DNA of 64,000 bases from Stakelama sediminis (GCF_014199335.1 NZ_JACIJI010000001.1:248001-312000); one strand, 5' to 3'. Positions 9,623 to 18,763 are shown, counted from the first letter of the stretch. Program-made: numbers and translations. Notes: generated by a model from the sequence alone, not told the origin.

Positions 9623-10351
9623 ATGCTGACCATCTTCCCCGCCATCGATCTAAAGGGCGGTCAGGTCGTCCGTCTGGCCGAGGGCGATATGGACCGCGCC
9701 ACCATCTATGGCGACGATCCCGCCGCGCAGGCAAAGGCATTTGCGCAAGCGGGTGCGGACTGGCTGCACATGGTCGATCTCGACGGCGCCTTTGCCGGGC
9801 ATTCGGTCAATGGCGATGCGGTCGCGAGCGTCATCGCCGCCTTCCCCGGCAAGGTGCAGCTGGGCGGCGGCATCCGCGACATGGCCGGTGTCGAACGCTG
9901 GCTCGGTCTGGGTGTCGAGCGTGTCGTCATCGGCACGGCCGCGCTGACCGACCCCGATTTCGTCCGCACCGCCGCCCGCGCATACCCGAACCGTATCGTT
10001 GTCGGTGTCGATGCGCGCGACGGCATGGTCGCCACCCATGGCTGGGCCGATGTGTCGGACGTTCCAGTAGCCGACCTCGCCCGCCGGTTCGAGGATGCGG
10101 GCGTCGCCGCCCTGCTGTTCACCGATGTCGGGCGCGACGGCCTGCTCAAAGGCTGCAATGTCGAAGCGACCGTGGCTCTCGCCCGCGCCGCCACCATCCC
10201 CGTCATTGCCAGCGGCGGGGTCGCCGGGATTGCGGATATCGAGGCGCTCACCGCCCATGTCGGCGACGGCATCGAAGGCGTCATTACCGGCCGTGCACTG
10301 TATGACGGCCGCCTCGATCTGGCGGAAGCGATCCGGGTGGCGGCACAATGA
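9623..10351 (+). CDS. hisA: 1-(5-phosphoribosyl)-5-[(5-phosphoribosylamino)methylideneamino]imidazole-4-carboxamide isomerase
   Basis: HisA opens the ribose ring of ProFAR to form PRFAR, the substrate of HisFH. The 242-residue beta/alpha barrel shows [14 protein letters not shown] with catalytic Asp9, LGGGIRD, a GVDARDG segment in the second half with the second acid, and the phosphate loops IASGGVAG and [10 protein letters not shown]. Its ribosome-binding site GGGGAGG comes from the palindromic repeat just upstream. A second repeat follows before hisF. Confidence 0.97.
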   Translation: MLTIFPAIDLKGGQVVRLAEGDMDRATIYGDDPAAQAKAFAQAGADWLHMVDLDGAFAGHSVNGDAVASVIAAFPGKVQLGGGIRDMAGVERWLGLGVERVVIGTAALTDPDFVRTAARAYPNRIVVGVDARDGMVATHGWADVSDVPVADLARRFEDAGVAALLFTDVGRDGLLKGCNVEATVALARAATIPVIASGGVAGIADIEALTAHVGDGIEGVITGRALYDGRLDLAEAIRVAAQ

Positions 10352-10364
10352 AGCGCATCCTCTC

Positions 10365-10433
10365 CACCCGTTCGCTTCGAGCACAGTCGAGAAGCGGGTG
10401 CGTGATTCCGTGTGTCTCGACGTCGCTCGACAC
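10365..10433. repeat. Two palindromic repeat units between hisA and hisF
   Basis: Unit 1 (10365-10400) has CACCCG / CGGGTG outer arms with CTTCGAG and TCGAGAAG inside. Unit 2 (10412-10433) has GTGTC / GACAC arms around a TCGA-rich core. They sit in the 97-bp gap of the his run and would form hairpins in the mRNA. Such TCGA-rich palindromes are frequent intergenic repeats in sphingomonads (from memory). Confidence 0.65.
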
Positions 10434-10448
10434 AAACGGAGACGTCGT

Positions 10449-11207
10449 TTGACCGTCCGTGCCCGCGTCATCCCGTGTCTCGACGTCGTCAATGGCCGTG
10501 TGGTCAAGGGCGTCAATTTCGTCGACCTGATCGACGCCGGCGATCCGGTTGAGCAGGCGCGCGCCTATGACGCTGCCGGGGCCGACGAACTCTGCTTCCT
10601 CGACATCACCGCCAGTCATGAAGCGCGCGGCACCATCCTCGACGTGGTGCGCCGCACCGCAGAGGTATGTTTCATGCCGCTGACCGTCGGCGGCGGCGTG
10701 CGCAGTGCCGAAGATGCCCGCGCGCTGCTGCTCGCGGGCGCAGACAAGGTCGCGGTCAATTCCGCCGCCGTTTCCCGTCCCGAAGTCGTCGCCGACATCG
10801 CCGACCGTTTCGGCAGCCAGTGCATCACCGCCTCGGTCGATGCGCGGCGGGTGGACGATCATTGGGAGGTCTTCACCCATGGCGGCCGCCGCGCCACCGG
10901 CATCGACGCGGTCGAACACGCGCTGAAGCTCGCAAAGCTGGGCGCGGGCGAATTGCTCGTCACCTCGATGGATCGTGACGGCACGCGCGACGGCTATGAC
11001 CTGACGCTCATCCGCACCATTGCCGATGCCGTCTCCGTCCCCGTCGTCGCGTCGGGGGGTGTCGGCAATCTTGACGATCTGGTCGCGGGCGTGCGCGACG
11101 GCCATGCCAGCGCCGTCCTCGCCGCCTCGATCTTCCATTTCGGCGAAGCCACCATTGCCGACGCCCATGCCGCCCTGACCGCTGCGGGCATCCCCGCGCG
11201 CCGCTGA
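10449..11207 (+). CDS. hisF: Imidazole glycerol phosphate synthase, cyclase subunit
   Basis: HisF uses ammonia from HisH to make imidazole-glycerol phosphate and AICAR. The 252-residue barrel has [10 protein letters not shown] with catalytic Asp12, [14 protein letters not shown], the TVGGGVRS phosphate loop, SVDARR and VASGGVGN. There is no ATG at the right place. The TTG at 10449, with GGAG 7 nt upstream, gives the expected N-terminus (MTVRARVIP). The open frame extends further upstream but only into the repeat and hisA. Confidence 0.95.
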   Translation: MTVRARVIPCLDVVNGRVVKGVNFVDLIDAGDPVEQARAYDAAGADELCFLDITASHEARGTILDVVRRTAEVCFMPLTVGGGVRSAEDARALLLAGADKVAVNSAAVSRPEVVADIADRFGSQCITASVDARRVDDHWEVFTHGGRRATGIDAVEHALKLAKLGAGELLVTSMDRDGTRDGYDLTLIRTIADAVSVPVVASGGVGNLDDLVAGVRDGHASAVLAASIFHFGEATIADAHAALTAAGIPARR

Positions 11208-11343
11208 TCGTCGGTTAGCTTTACAGTAACCATCTCCGGCGGAAGTGCGTTAACCCTGTTTATGCCGCTATACAGCGCCATAGCCCGATCTGGCCCGTTG
11301 TTTGCGTGATTTTCACCGACACGCACAATATCGGGGAAACCGC

Positions 11344-11574
11344 ATGTCTAAACTGTTCGACCTGTCGCTGGTTCTCGCCGCCACGGTGATGCCGCTGACC
11401 GCCGCGCATGCCATGAGTGAGCGCCCGCCCAGCAGCCCGCCTTCGGGTGGTCACCCGACCACCGGAAGCCCTGCGCCGGTGCCGGAACCGGGTGTGCTGG
11501 CGCTGTTCGCGACCGGCCTTGCCGGCCTCTATGTCGGTCGCCGGATGGCAAAGAAGAAAAAAGACCGAGATTGA
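11344..11574 (+). CDS. Very small PEP-CTERM protein
   Basis: The 76-residue product is almost only targeting signals: a signal peptide (MSKLFDLSLVLAATVMPLTAAHA), a short Pro/Ser/Gly-rich stretch, and a C-terminal PEP-CTERM sorting signal made of VPEPG, a hydrophobic helix (VLALFATGLAGLYVG) and a basic tail (RRMAKKKK). PEP-CTERM proteins are processed by exosortase and usually travel to the cell surface in polysaccharide-producing bacteria. The mature peptide would be only about 25 residues. The exosortase gene is not in the window. It has its own 136-bp upstream gap and lies between hisF and hisE. Confidence 0.8.
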   Translation: MSKLFDLSLVLAATVMPLTAAHAMSERPPSSPPSGGHPTTGSPAPVPEPGVLALFATGLAGLYVGRRMAKKKKDRD

Positions 11575-11632
11575 GGGGTAAATGCGGCGCCGGTTAACCG
11601 TTTCGCCGTAAAGGGGGAGTAGGATCATCGCC

Positions 11633-11839
11633 ATGCGCCCCCTTCACCCCTTACTGACCGCTCTGCTGCTGGCATTGCCCGCACATGCCAGTGTCGCGCC
11701 GCATTCCGGGCTGATCGACCGCACCGGCTTCAAACCGTCGGACGTGGCGCTGTTCATCTTCGCCGCCGTCGCGATCTGGTTCGTCCGCCGCTCGCTGCGC
11801 GCGCGCTTTGCCCGCCGCCGCGACGATACGAAGGATTGA
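11633..11839 (+). CDS. Small membrane protein resembling its PEP-CTERM neighbour
   Basis: A 68-residue protein with a signal peptide (cleavage likely after AHA), a short polar part, and a C-terminal helix ending in a strongly basic tail (RRSLRARFARRRDD). The end reads PSDVALF-x8-WFVRR, comparable in layout with PEPGVLALF-x8-YVGRR of the preceding gene, but lacks the PEP triplet. It may be a divergent sorting-signal protein or just a small membrane-anchored protein; function unknown. It starts 58 bp after the PEP-CTERM gene and lies 31 bp before hisE, so it is probably co-transcribed with one or both. Confidence 0.6.
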   Translation: MRPLHPLLTALLLALPAHASVAPHSGLIDRTGFKPSDVALFIFAAVAIWFVRRSLRARFARRRDDTKD

Positions 11840-11870
11840 CAGCGCCGCGCGACCTGCGATGTCGGGCAGC

Positions 11871-12197
11871 ATGAGCGCATCCGATCCCCTGTCCGCCCTC
11901 GAATCCGTGATCCGCAACCGCATGGGCGCGGACCCCGACAGTTCCTATGTCGCACGCCTGCACGCAAAAGGACGCGCCAAGATCGCGCAAAAAGTCGGCG
12001 AGGAAGCGGTCGAAACCGTGATCGCCGCGCTGGCGCAGGACAAGGCTGCGCTGACCGGAGAGGCCGCCGACCTGATCTTTCACCTGCTGGTGCTGCTCGC
12101 CGAATGCGACTTGACGCTTGAAGACGTTTACGCCGAACTCGCACGCCGCGAAGGCGTGTCGGGTCTGGTCGAAAAAGCGTCGCGCGCACCGGAATAA
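11871..12197 (+). CDS. hisE: Phosphoribosyl-ATP pyrophosphatase
   Basis: HisE hydrolyses PR-ATP to PR-AMP, the second step of histidine synthesis. The MazG-like all-alpha protein of 108 residues has the family blocks SYVARLHAKG, KIAQKVGEEAVETVIAA with the metal-binding Glu residues, and EAADLIFHLLVLL. It is not fused to HisI. The ATG at 11871 gives the usual length; one at 11859 (MSGS...) is equally in frame. Two small envelope-protein genes separate it from hisF. Confidence 0.95.
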   Translation: MSASDPLSALESVIRNRMGADPDSSYVARLHAKGRAKIAQKVGEEAVETVIAALAQDKAALTGEAADLIFHLLVLLAECDLTLEDVYAELARREGVSGLVEKASRAPE

Positions 12198-12268
12198 TGG
12201 ACTTCGCTGCTGCACATCCCTAGATCACCGCTATGCCGTTCCTGACCGTATCCCGGCGGGCCTGAGCG

Positions 12269-13501
12269 ATGGCGGACGTCATCAGCCTGGGCTGTCGCCT
12301 CAACATTGCCGAAAGCGAAGCGATCCGCACGCTGCTGGGTGAGCGGGAGGTGACGGTCGTCAACAGTTGCGCCGTGACGAACGAGGCGGTGCGCCAGACG
12401 CGTCAGACCATCCGCCGGGCGCATCGAAAGCACCCTGACCGCCCGGTCATCGTCACCGGCTGCGCCGCGCAGATCGCCCCCGACAGTTTCACCGCCATGC
12501 CGGAGGTGGCGCGCGTCGTCGGCAATACGGACAAACTCTCACCCGCTGCCTGGATCGTCGCCGATGCCGCTCCGGTGGTCGTCGGCGACGTCATGGGCCT
12601 GACCGAAACCGCACCGCAATTCGCCGCAAGTTTCGACGGCCATGCCCGCGCCTTTGTCGAGGTGCAGAATGGCTGCGACCATCGCTGCACCTTTTGCGCG
12701 ATTCCCTTCGGACGCGGTAACAGCCGTTCGGTCCCTGCGGGCGCGGTGGTGGAACGCATCGCGACACTGGTCGAAGCGGGCCATCGCGAAGTCGTGCTGA
12801 CCGGCGTCGACCTGACCAGCTACGGTCCCGACCTGCCGGGGCAGCCGACCCTCGGCCATCTGGTCGAACGTATCCTGACCCATCTTCCCGGCGTCGAGCG
12901 CCTGCGCCTGTCCTCGCTCGATTCGATTGAGATCGACGACCGGCTGTTCGCGCTGCTGACTCAGGAAGCCCGGATGATGCCGCATGTCCACCTGTCGCTT
13001 CAGGCGGGCGATGACATGATCCTGAAACGCATGAAGCGCCGCCATCTGCGCGCCGATGCCGTGCGGCTGGTCGAACGGCTGAAGACGGCACGCCCCGATA
13101 TCGCCATCGGCGCCGACCTGATCGCCGGGTTCCCGACCGAGACGGAGGCGATGGCCGCCAACACCCGCGCGCTGATCGCCGATTGCGACATCGTCTATGC
13201 GCACATTTTCCCCTTTTCCCCACGCGAAGGCACGCCCGCAGCGCGTATGCCGCAGCTTGACCGCACGGTGGTGAAGGAACGCGCCGCCGCCCTGCGCGAC
13301 ACGGCCGAAACCCATCGCCGACGCTGGCTTGAATCGCAGATCGGGTCGCGCCGGTCGGTGCTGGTCGAAAAGCCCGGCACGCGCGGTCATGCCGACAATT
13401 TTGCTCAGGTCCGTTTCGACGGCCCCGCCCCAATCGGAGACATCATCCCCGTGCAGATTACCGCGATCAAGGATCAACACCTTATCGGAGTACCGGCATG
13501 A
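12269..13501 (+). CDS. mtaB: tRNA (N6-L-threonylcarbamoyladenosine(37)-C2)-methylthiotransferase
   Basis: MtaB adds a methylthio group to t6A37 of ANN-decoding tRNAs by radical-SAM chemistry with two iron-sulfur clusters. The 410-residue protein shows the N-terminal methylthiotransferase cysteines (SLGCRLN, VNSCAVT, TGCAAQ), the radical-SAM motif CDHRCTFC near residue 140, and a C-terminal RNA-binding TRAM-like segment. The domain order and the C-x-N / C-x-T spacing fit MtaB rather than MiaB or RimO. The stop overlaps the ftsY ATG (ATGA). Confidence 0.93.
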   Translation: MADVISLGCRLNIAESEAIRTLLGEREVTVVNSCAVTNEAVRQTRQTIRRAHRKHPDRPVIVTGCAAQIAPDSFTAMPEVARVVGNTDKLSPAAWIVADAAPVVVGDVMGLTETAPQFAASFDGHARAFVEVQNGCDHRCTFCAIPFGRGNSRSVPAGAVVERIATLVEAGHREVVLTGVDLTSYGPDLPGQPTLGHLVERILTHLPGVERLRLSSLDSIEIDDRLFALLTQEARMMPHVHLSLQAGDDMILKRMKRRHLRADAVRLVERLKTARPDIAIGADLIAGFPTETEAMAANTRALIADCDIVYAHIFPFSPREGTPAARMPQLDRTVVKERAAALRDTAETHRRRWLESQIGSRRSVLVEKPGTRGHADNFAQVRFDGPAPIGDIIPVQITAIKDQHLIGVPA

Positions 13502-14427
13502 GCAATGGTAGCTGGCACGAACGCCTGCTCGGCGGGTTCAAGCGCACGTCCGACCGGCTGACCGGCAATCTGGTCGGCCTGTCCGCCGCGCGCCTCGACG
13601 ACGATACGCTGGACGAGATTGAGGATGCGCTGATCGCCTCCGACCTCGGCCCCGAAATGGCGGCGCGCGTGCGCACCCGGCTGGCCGAGGGGCAGTTCGA
13701 GCGCAATATGGAAGAACTCGGCATCCGCCTCGTCGTCGCCGAAGAGGTCGAAAAAACCTTGGAAAAGGTCGCCAAACCACTGGAAATCGAGGCCTTTCCG
13801 CGTCCGCAGGTGATCCTGGTCATCGGCGTCAACGGATCGGGCAAGACCACGACCATCGCCAAGCTCGCCAACCTGTTCCTCGATCAGGATTACGAGGTGC
13901 TTCTGGCCGCGGGCGATACCTTCCGCGCCGCCGCCATCGGCCAGTTGAAAACATGGGCCGACCGCATCGGCGTGCCCATCGTCACCGGTCCCGAAGGCGG
14001 CGACGCGGCGGGCATCGTCTATGATGCCGTCAAAAAGGCGACCGCCATCGGCACCGACGTGCTGATCGTCGACACCGCCGGGCGGTTGCAGAACAAGCGC
14101 GAGCTGATGGACGAACTCGCCAAGATCCGGCGCGTGCTGGGCCGCCTCAACCCCGAAGCACCGCATGATGTGGTACTCGTGCTCGACGCGACGACAGGGC
14201 AGAATGCGCTCAACCAGATTGAGGTGTTCAAGGAGGTGGCGGGCGTCACCGGCCTTGTCATGACGAAGCTGGACGGCACCGCGCGCGGCGGCGTGCTCGT
14301 CAACGCGGCGGAAAAATACGGCCTGCCCATCCATGCCATCGGCATCGGGGAAAAGGTCGACGACCTGCGCCCCTTTGACGCGCATGAGGTTTCGCGGATC
14401 ATCGCGGGCGTCGATGAGTTGCTATAG
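13498..14427 (+). CDS. ftsY: Signal recognition particle receptor FtsY
   Basis: FtsY is the membrane-associated GTPase that receives SRP-bound ribosomes for co-translational insertion. The 309-residue NG domain contains GVNGSGKTTT (P-loop), DTFRAAAIGQL, DTAGRLQNK, TKLDGTARGG and the closing GIGEKVDDLRPFDA. It lacks the long acidic A domain of the E. coli protein, as is common in alphaproteobacteria. It overlaps mtaB by 4 bp and is followed after 23 bp by yciB, so the three probably form one operon. Confidence 0.97.
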   Translation: MSNGSWHERLLGGFKRTSDRLTGNLVGLSAARLDDDTLDEIEDALIASDLGPEMAARVRTRLAEGQFERNMEELGIRLVVAEEVEKTLEKVAKPLEIEAFPRPQVILVIGVNGSGKTTTIAKLANLFLDQDYEVLLAAGDTFRAAAIGQLKTWADRIGVPIVTGPEGGDAAGIVYDAVKKATAIGTDVLIVDTAGRLQNKRELMDELAKIRRVLGRLNPEAPHDVVLVLDATTGQNALNQIEVFKEVAGVTGLVMTKLDGTARGGVLVNAAEKYGLPIHAIGIGEKVDDLRPFDAHEVSRIIAGVDELL

Positions 14428-14450
14428 GATCGCGGACAAGGACACCCCGA

Positions 14451-15089
14451 ATGGCTGACGAAAAAACGCCGCTTTCCCCCGGCATGCGCATGGCAATCGA
14501 CTTCGGCCCGCTGGCGGTCTTCTTCCTTGCCTATTTCCTGTCGAAATATCTGCCGATCCCCGACATGGTGCAGGGGCTGGGACAGTTTCTGGTCGCCACC
14601 GTCGCCTTCATCGTCGCCACGGTCATCGCCATGGCGGCATCGCTGATCAAGGTCCGCCATATCTCACCCATGCTGTGGATTTCGGGCGGGCTGGTTATCG
14701 TGTTCGGCGGGCTGACGCTCTATTTTCACGACGAAACCTTCATCAAGATGAAGCCGACCATCGTGTACCTGATCTTCGCGATCGTGCTCGGCTATGGGCT
14801 TGTTTCGGGCAGGCCGGTGCTGCAATCGCTGCTGGAAACCGCTTATCCGGGCCTGAACCAGACCGGCTGGCGCAAGCTGACGATCAACTGGACGATCTTC
14901 TTCATCGGCATGGCGGTGCTGAACGAATGCGTCTGGCGGACGCAGAGCACCGACTTCTGGGTGGCGTTCAAACTGTGGGGCGCGGTGCCGCTGACCATGA
15001 TCTTTGCCGCCGCCAATATCCCCATGCTGCTGCGCCACGGCCTGACCACCGAAGGCGAGAAAGACCCGCCCATCCCGCCGGAGGGATAA
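14451..15089 (+). CDS. yciB: Inner-membrane septation protein A (YciB/IspZ family)
   Basis: The 212-residue integral membrane protein has about five to six hydrophobic segments and the family marks FGPLAVFFLAYF, KPTIVYLIFA, GWRKLTINWTIFFIGMAVLNE and the KLWGAVPLTM segment. YciB proteins are linked to envelope integrity and septation, with no known enzymatic activity. It follows ftsY closely and is convergent with nagZ across a 60-bp gap containing a GNRA-looped hairpin. Confidence 0.92.
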   Translation: MADEKTPLSPGMRMAIDFGPLAVFFLAYFLSKYLPIPDMVQGLGQFLVATVAFIVATVIAMAASLIKVRHISPMLWISGGLVIVFGGLTLYFHDETFIKMKPTIVYLIFAIVLGYGLVSGRPVLQSLLETAYPGLNQTGWRKLTINWTIFFIGMAVLNECVWRTQSTDFWVAFKLWGAVPLTMIFAAANIPMLLRHGLTTEGEKDPPIPPEG

Positions 15090-15103
15090 GGCCCTCCCAC
15101 GTC

Positions 15104-15123
15104 ATCCCAGCGAAAGCTGGGAT
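15104..15123. repeat. Hairpin with GAAA tetraloop between yciB and nagZ
   Basis: ATCCCAGC-GAAA-GCTGGGAT is a perfect 8-bp stem. It lies between two convergent 3' ends, is preceded by CGTC, and resembles a short dispersed repeat family found widely in alphaproteobacteria (from memory). No T-run follows on either side. Confidence 0.6.
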
Positions 15124-15149
15124 CGCTGGCCCCACGCCCCTGCCCTTAA

Positions 15150-16157
15150 TCAGGCATAGGCAAGTAGCGCATCCCGCTTCGCGATCAGCTCGGCCATGTC
15201 CGCTTCCTCACGCCCGTCGGCAATGCTCGCCATCGCCCGGTCGAGCCGCGCGCGGCTTGCGTCCGAAATGGTACCCAGCTTCCCGGCAATCTCGGTCATC
15301 TCGTACATCCGCGCCCAGCAATCGAGCGCCAGATCGCATCCGGCCGCAACCGCCGCCGCCGCCTTGTCGGCCGCCGTGCCGCGCAGCGCCTTCATGTCGA
15401 TATCGTCGCTCATCAACAGGCCGTCAAAGCCGATGGCACCACGAATGATGTCGCCGATCACTCTGGACGACAGCGTTGCCGGATGTTCGGCATCCCATGC
15501 CGCGTATACGACATGCGCACTCATCCCCATCGGCGCGTGGTTGAGCGTGCGGAACGGCGCGATATCCTGTTCCAGCGCCGCCGCGTCCGCCTTCACCACC
15601 GGCAGTTCGTAATGGCTGTCCACCACCGCGCGGCCATGACCCGGCATATGCTTGACCACACCGACCACTCCGGCGCGCCGCAGCCCGTCCAGCGCAGCGC
15701 GGCCAAGTGCCGCCACCTGCATCGGGTCGGCCCCGAAGGCGCGTTCGCTGATCGCAGGCGTCGTCTCATCATGGATCACGTCGAGCAGCGGCAGGCAATC
15801 GACGGTAATTCCCACTTCAGCCAGCATCATGCCGATCGCCTGCGCATTCGCACGCGCCGCCTCAATCGCAGAGGCCGGAGCCTTTCGATACAGGGCGGCA
15901 AAAGCCGGTCCCGCCGGAAAAGCAGGCCATTCGGGCGGTCCCATCCGCGCCACGCGGCCGCCCTCCTGATCGATCAGGATCGGCAAATCGTCGCGCCCCG
16001 AAAGCCCGCGCAGCTCGTCGGTCAGCGCCCGCAACTGGGCGCGGTCGGCGACATTGCGTTTGAACAGGATATAGCCCGCAGGCTCGCTCTCACGAAAAAA
16101 CGCGCGCTCATCGTCGGTCAGGCAAAGCCCCGACAGGCCGTAAATCACTGGCTTCAT
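15150..16157 (-). CDS. nagZ: Beta-N-acetylhexosaminidase (glycoside hydrolase family 3)
   Basis: NagZ removes N-acetylglucosamine from anhydromuropeptides during cytoplasmic peptidoglycan recycling. The 335-residue protein has no signal peptide and shows ILIDQEGGRVARM, the family motif KHMPGHG with the mobile-loop Asp/His pair (GRAVVDSHYELP), and LLMSDDIDMKAL carrying the catalytic aspartate. It follows the SPOR gene of the argS unit on the same strand after 82 bp. In related genomes scpA usually comes next (from memory); here the unit ends against yciB. Confidence 0.95.
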   Translation of the reverse strand: MKPVIYGLSGLCLTDDERAFFRESEPAGYILFKRNVADRAQLRALTDELRGLSGRDDLPILIDQEGGRVARMGPPEWPAFPAGPAFAALYRKAPASAIEAARANAQAIGMMLAEVGITVDCLPLLDVIHDETTPAISERAFGADPMQVAALGRAALDGLRRAGVVGVVKHMPGHGRAVVDSHYELPVVKADAAALEQDIAPFRTLNHAPMGMSAHVVYAAWDAEHPATLSSRVIGDIIRGAIGFDGLLMSDDIDMKALRGTAADKAAAAVAAGCDLALDCWARMYEMTEIAGKLGTISDASRARLDRAMASIADGREEADMAELIAKRDALLAYA

Positions 16158-16213
16158 GCGGCCTGCGCTAGCAAATCCCCGCGCCCGCGCAAATCCGCTT
16201 TACTATACAATAG

Positions 16214-16247
16214 GAGATTGAATGCAGCGTTCGCCGCATTCAATCTC
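16214..16247 (-). other. Strong hairpin overlapping the SPOR-gene stop codon
   Basis: GAGATTGAATGC and GCATTCAATCTC form a perfect 12-bp stem with a 10-nt loop. The arm at 16236-16247 contains the last codons and TGA stop of the SPOR gene. There is no clear U-run, so it may attenuate or protect the transcript between the SPOR gene and nagZ. Confidence 0.55.
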
Positions 16248-16968
16248 TCGGGATATAGCAGGCCTCACCCGCGACCTTCAGCTTGTTGCACAACTCCGTT
16301 GCCGCCGATGCGCTGCCTGCATTGACGCGCAGACGATAGACGGTCGTATCGTTGACCTTCGCCTGCTCCACCGACTGGCCCAGCGCGGCGAGATAGCTGA
16401 AGCGTTCGGACATACGCTTCCACGCCGCATTGGCACCCGAACGGCTGGGGAAGGAACCAAGCTGCACGATCGCGCCGCCCGCCGTATCGACGCCCTTAGC
16501 GCTCGGCGCTTTCGTCGAACCACCCTTGCCGGAACCGGATGTCGTCGCCGGAACCGATGCCACCACCCGGCTTGATCCCTTGCCTTCGGGCTTGGACGAA
16601 GGCTGAACCTTCTTGCCGTCGACCGGTGCTTCGGGAAGTGCGTTGACGTCGATCGAACCGTTGGTCACCACGCCTTCGCTGGTATCGAAACGGGTGTCGC
16701 CTTCCCCGGCGACTTTCATGCCGCCGCTGTCGGTCGGCTTGACCTTGTAATCGCCTTCCTGCGCATTGATCAGCGCGCCGTTGCCGCCCGTGGTTTCATG
16801 GCGCTGCCACATCCACCAGCCGAAAATCACCGCGGCAAGGATCGCCAGCCCGATCAGCACCAGTCCCAGTACGCGCCAGGGCGATGGTCCGTCTTCACCG
16901 TCTTCCTCGACCGTTTCAAGCCAGGGCAGCCGGTCCTCGTCATCCTCCGGCACGTGCGTGTCGGCCAT
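16240..16968 (-). CDS. SPOR-domain membrane protein
   Basis: A 242-residue bitopic protein: an acidic cytoplasmic N-terminus, one membrane helix (VLGLVLIGLAILAAVIFGWW, about 32-51), a long Ser/Lys/Pro-rich periplasmic linker, and a C-terminal SPOR domain (about 165-242) with VQLGSFPSR, AAWKRMSERF and TVYRLRVNAG. SPOR domains bind glycan strands stripped of stem peptides at division sites. The ATG at 16968 overlaps the argS stop (TGATG), so the genes are translationally coupled. The argS-SPOR-nagZ order is typical for sphingomonads (from memory). Confidence 0.9.
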   Translation of the reverse strand: MADTHVPEDDEDRLPWLETVEEDGEDGPSPWRVLGLVLIGLAILAAVIFGWWMWQRHETTGGNGALINAQEGDYKVKPTDSGGMKVAGEGDTRFDTSEGVVTNGSIDVNALPEAPVDGKKVQPSSKPEGKGSSRVVASVPATTSGSGKGGSTKAPSAKGVDTAGGAIVQLGSFPSRSGANAAWKRMSERFSYLAALGQSVEQAKVNDTTVYRLRVNAGSASAATELCNKLKVAGEACYIPRD

Positions 16969-18695
16969 CAATGCATCTCCTCAACGGCCCGGACCCCCAT
17001 GATCCCCAGCCCGTTGCGGATAATCTGCCCGATCGCATCGGCCAGATAAAGTCGCGCGCAGGTCAGGCCCGAATCCTCCGCAATCACGAACCGGCGCTCG
17101 GGCTGATCGTTGCCGAGGTTCCACAAAGAGTGAAAGTCGGATGCCAAATCATAGAGATAAAATGCAATTCTATGCGGTTCGCGCGCCGTTGCAGCGCCTT
17201 CCACGACGCGTGGAAACTGCGCCGCGCGCTTCACCAGCGCCAGTTCCGCCGTATCAAGACGGGACAAGTCCGCGGAATTACATTGGATTTCGGCGTCCGC
17301 CGCACGCCGTTTCAGCGACGCGACTCGGGCATGGGCATATTGGACATAGAAGACCGGATTGTCCTTCGACGCCTCAACGACCTTGGCAAAGTCGAAATCC
17401 ATCTGCGCATCGGCCTTGCGCGTGAGCATGGTGAAGCGCACCACATCCTTGCCGACCTCGTTCACGACATCGGCCAGCGTGACGAAGTTGCCCGCCCGCT
17501 TCGACATCTTGACCGGCTCCCCGCCGCGCAGCAGCCGCACCATCTGCACCAGCTTCACGTCGAACTTCGTCTTGCCGCCGGTCAGCGCCTTTACCGCCGC
17601 GACGATCCGCTTGACCGTCCCCGCATGATCGGCACCCCAGATGTCGATCAACTGGTCGGCCGACTGACTCTTCTGGAAATGATAGGCCAGGTCGGCACCG
17701 AAATAGGTCCATTGCCCGTTCGACTTTTTGATCGGCCGGTCCTGATCGTCGCCGAACCGGGTCGAGCGGAACAGCGGCAGTTCCACCGGCTCCCAATCCT
17801 CGGGCGTCTCGCCCTTCGGCGCTTCCAATATCCCGTCATAAACCAGATCGTGCTCGCGCAGCCATTTCTCCGCCGCTTCGGGTTTGCCCGCCGCCTGCAA
17901 CTCGGCTTCCGAAGAAAAAATGTCGTGGTGAATGCCCAGCAGCGCCAGATCCGCCTTGATTCGCTCCAGCATCGCCAGCACCGCGCGTTTGCGGAACAGC
18001 GCCAGCCATGCATCCTCCGGCGCGGTCAGGAACTTGCCGCGATATTCCTTCGCCAGTTCCTCACCCACGGGCTTCAGATAATCACCCGGATACAGACCTT
18101 CGGGGATCGCGCCGATTTCCTCGCCCAGCGCTTCGCGATAGCGCAGATGCGCCGACCGGGCGAGCACATCCACCTGCCCGCCCGCATCATTGACATAATA
18201 TTCGCGGATGACCTTGTGCCCGGCAAATTCCAGCAGGCTGGCCAGCGCATCGCCGACCACCGCGCCGCGACAATGGCCCATATGCATCGGTCCCGTAGGA
18301 TTTGCCGATACATATTCGATGTTTACGGCAATATCTTCACCCATTTTCGAGCGGCCATAGCCGTCACCTGCTGCATGGATCGCGCTCAATTCCTCGCGCC
18401 AGGTCGCATCGGTCAGCGTCATGTTGATGAAGCCCGGACCGGCAATGCTCACCGATGCCACTGCATCCAGTGCCTCCAGTTGCGGGGCGATTTTCTCGGC
18501 CAGCGCACGCGGATTTGTCTTTGCCGGTTTCGCCAGCACCATCGCCGCATTCGTCGCCAGATCGCCATGGCTGTGGTCGCGTGGCGGCTCCACCGTCACA
18601 TTGCGGCGATCCAGCCCTTCCGGCAGGTCGCCGGAAGCGGTCAGCGTGTCGAGAATCGTGTCGAGATGGGCAGCAAAGCGTGCGTAGAGAGTCAT
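16968..18695 (-). CDS. argS: Arginyl-tRNA synthetase
   Basis: This class-I synthetase charges tRNA-Arg. The 575-residue product has the N-terminal Add-1 type tRNA-binding segment, the HIGH-like motif as HMGH in [10 protein letters not shown], the VKMSKRAG motif (KMSK), and the C-terminal anticodon-binding helices ending [20 protein letters not shown]. Length and motif spacing are normal. It is the first gene of the argS-SPOR-nagZ unit. Confidence 0.97.
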   Translation of the reverse strand: MTLYARFAAHLDTILDTLTASGDLPEGLDRRNVTVEPPRDHSHGDLATNAAMVLAKPAKTNPRALAEKIAPQLEALDAVASVSIAGPGFINMTLTDATWREELSAIHAAGDGYGRSKMGEDIAVNIEYVSANPTGPMHMGHCRGAVVGDALASLLEFAGHKVIREYYVNDAGGQVDVLARSAHLRYREALGEEIGAIPEGLYPGDYLKPVGEELAKEYRGKFLTAPEDAWLALFRKRAVLAMLERIKADLALLGIHHDIFSSEAELQAAGKPEAAEKWLREHDLVYDGILEAPKGETPEDWEPVELPLFRSTRFGDDQDRPIKKSNGQWTYFGADLAYHFQKSQSADQLIDIWGADHAGTVKRIVAAVKALTGGKTKFDVKLVQMVRLLRGGEPVKMSKRAGNFVTLADVVNEVGKDVVRFTMLTRKADAQMDFDFAKVVEASKDNPVFYVQYAHARVASLKRRAADAEIQCNSADLSRLDTAELALVKRAAQFPRVVEGAATAREPHRIAFYLYDLASDFHSLWNLGNDQPERRFVIAEDSGLTCARLYLADAIGQIIRNGLGIMGVRAVEEMH

Positions 18696-18763
18696 GCCGT
18701 TTCCGTAAAATATACCGTTGCGACCGCGCTTACCGGATTAGCGCGCCGCATTGAAGCACGTCG

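Noticed and set aside
9501..10433. Repeats in the his region as a CRISPR array
   Set aside because: Repeats are palindromic, of two different kinds and not regularly spaced by unique spacers; no cas genes.
12198..12268. dapF upstream of mtaB
   Set aside because: dapF often precedes mtaB in relatives (from memory), but the 71-bp gap holds only a ten-codon frame with no DapF similarity.
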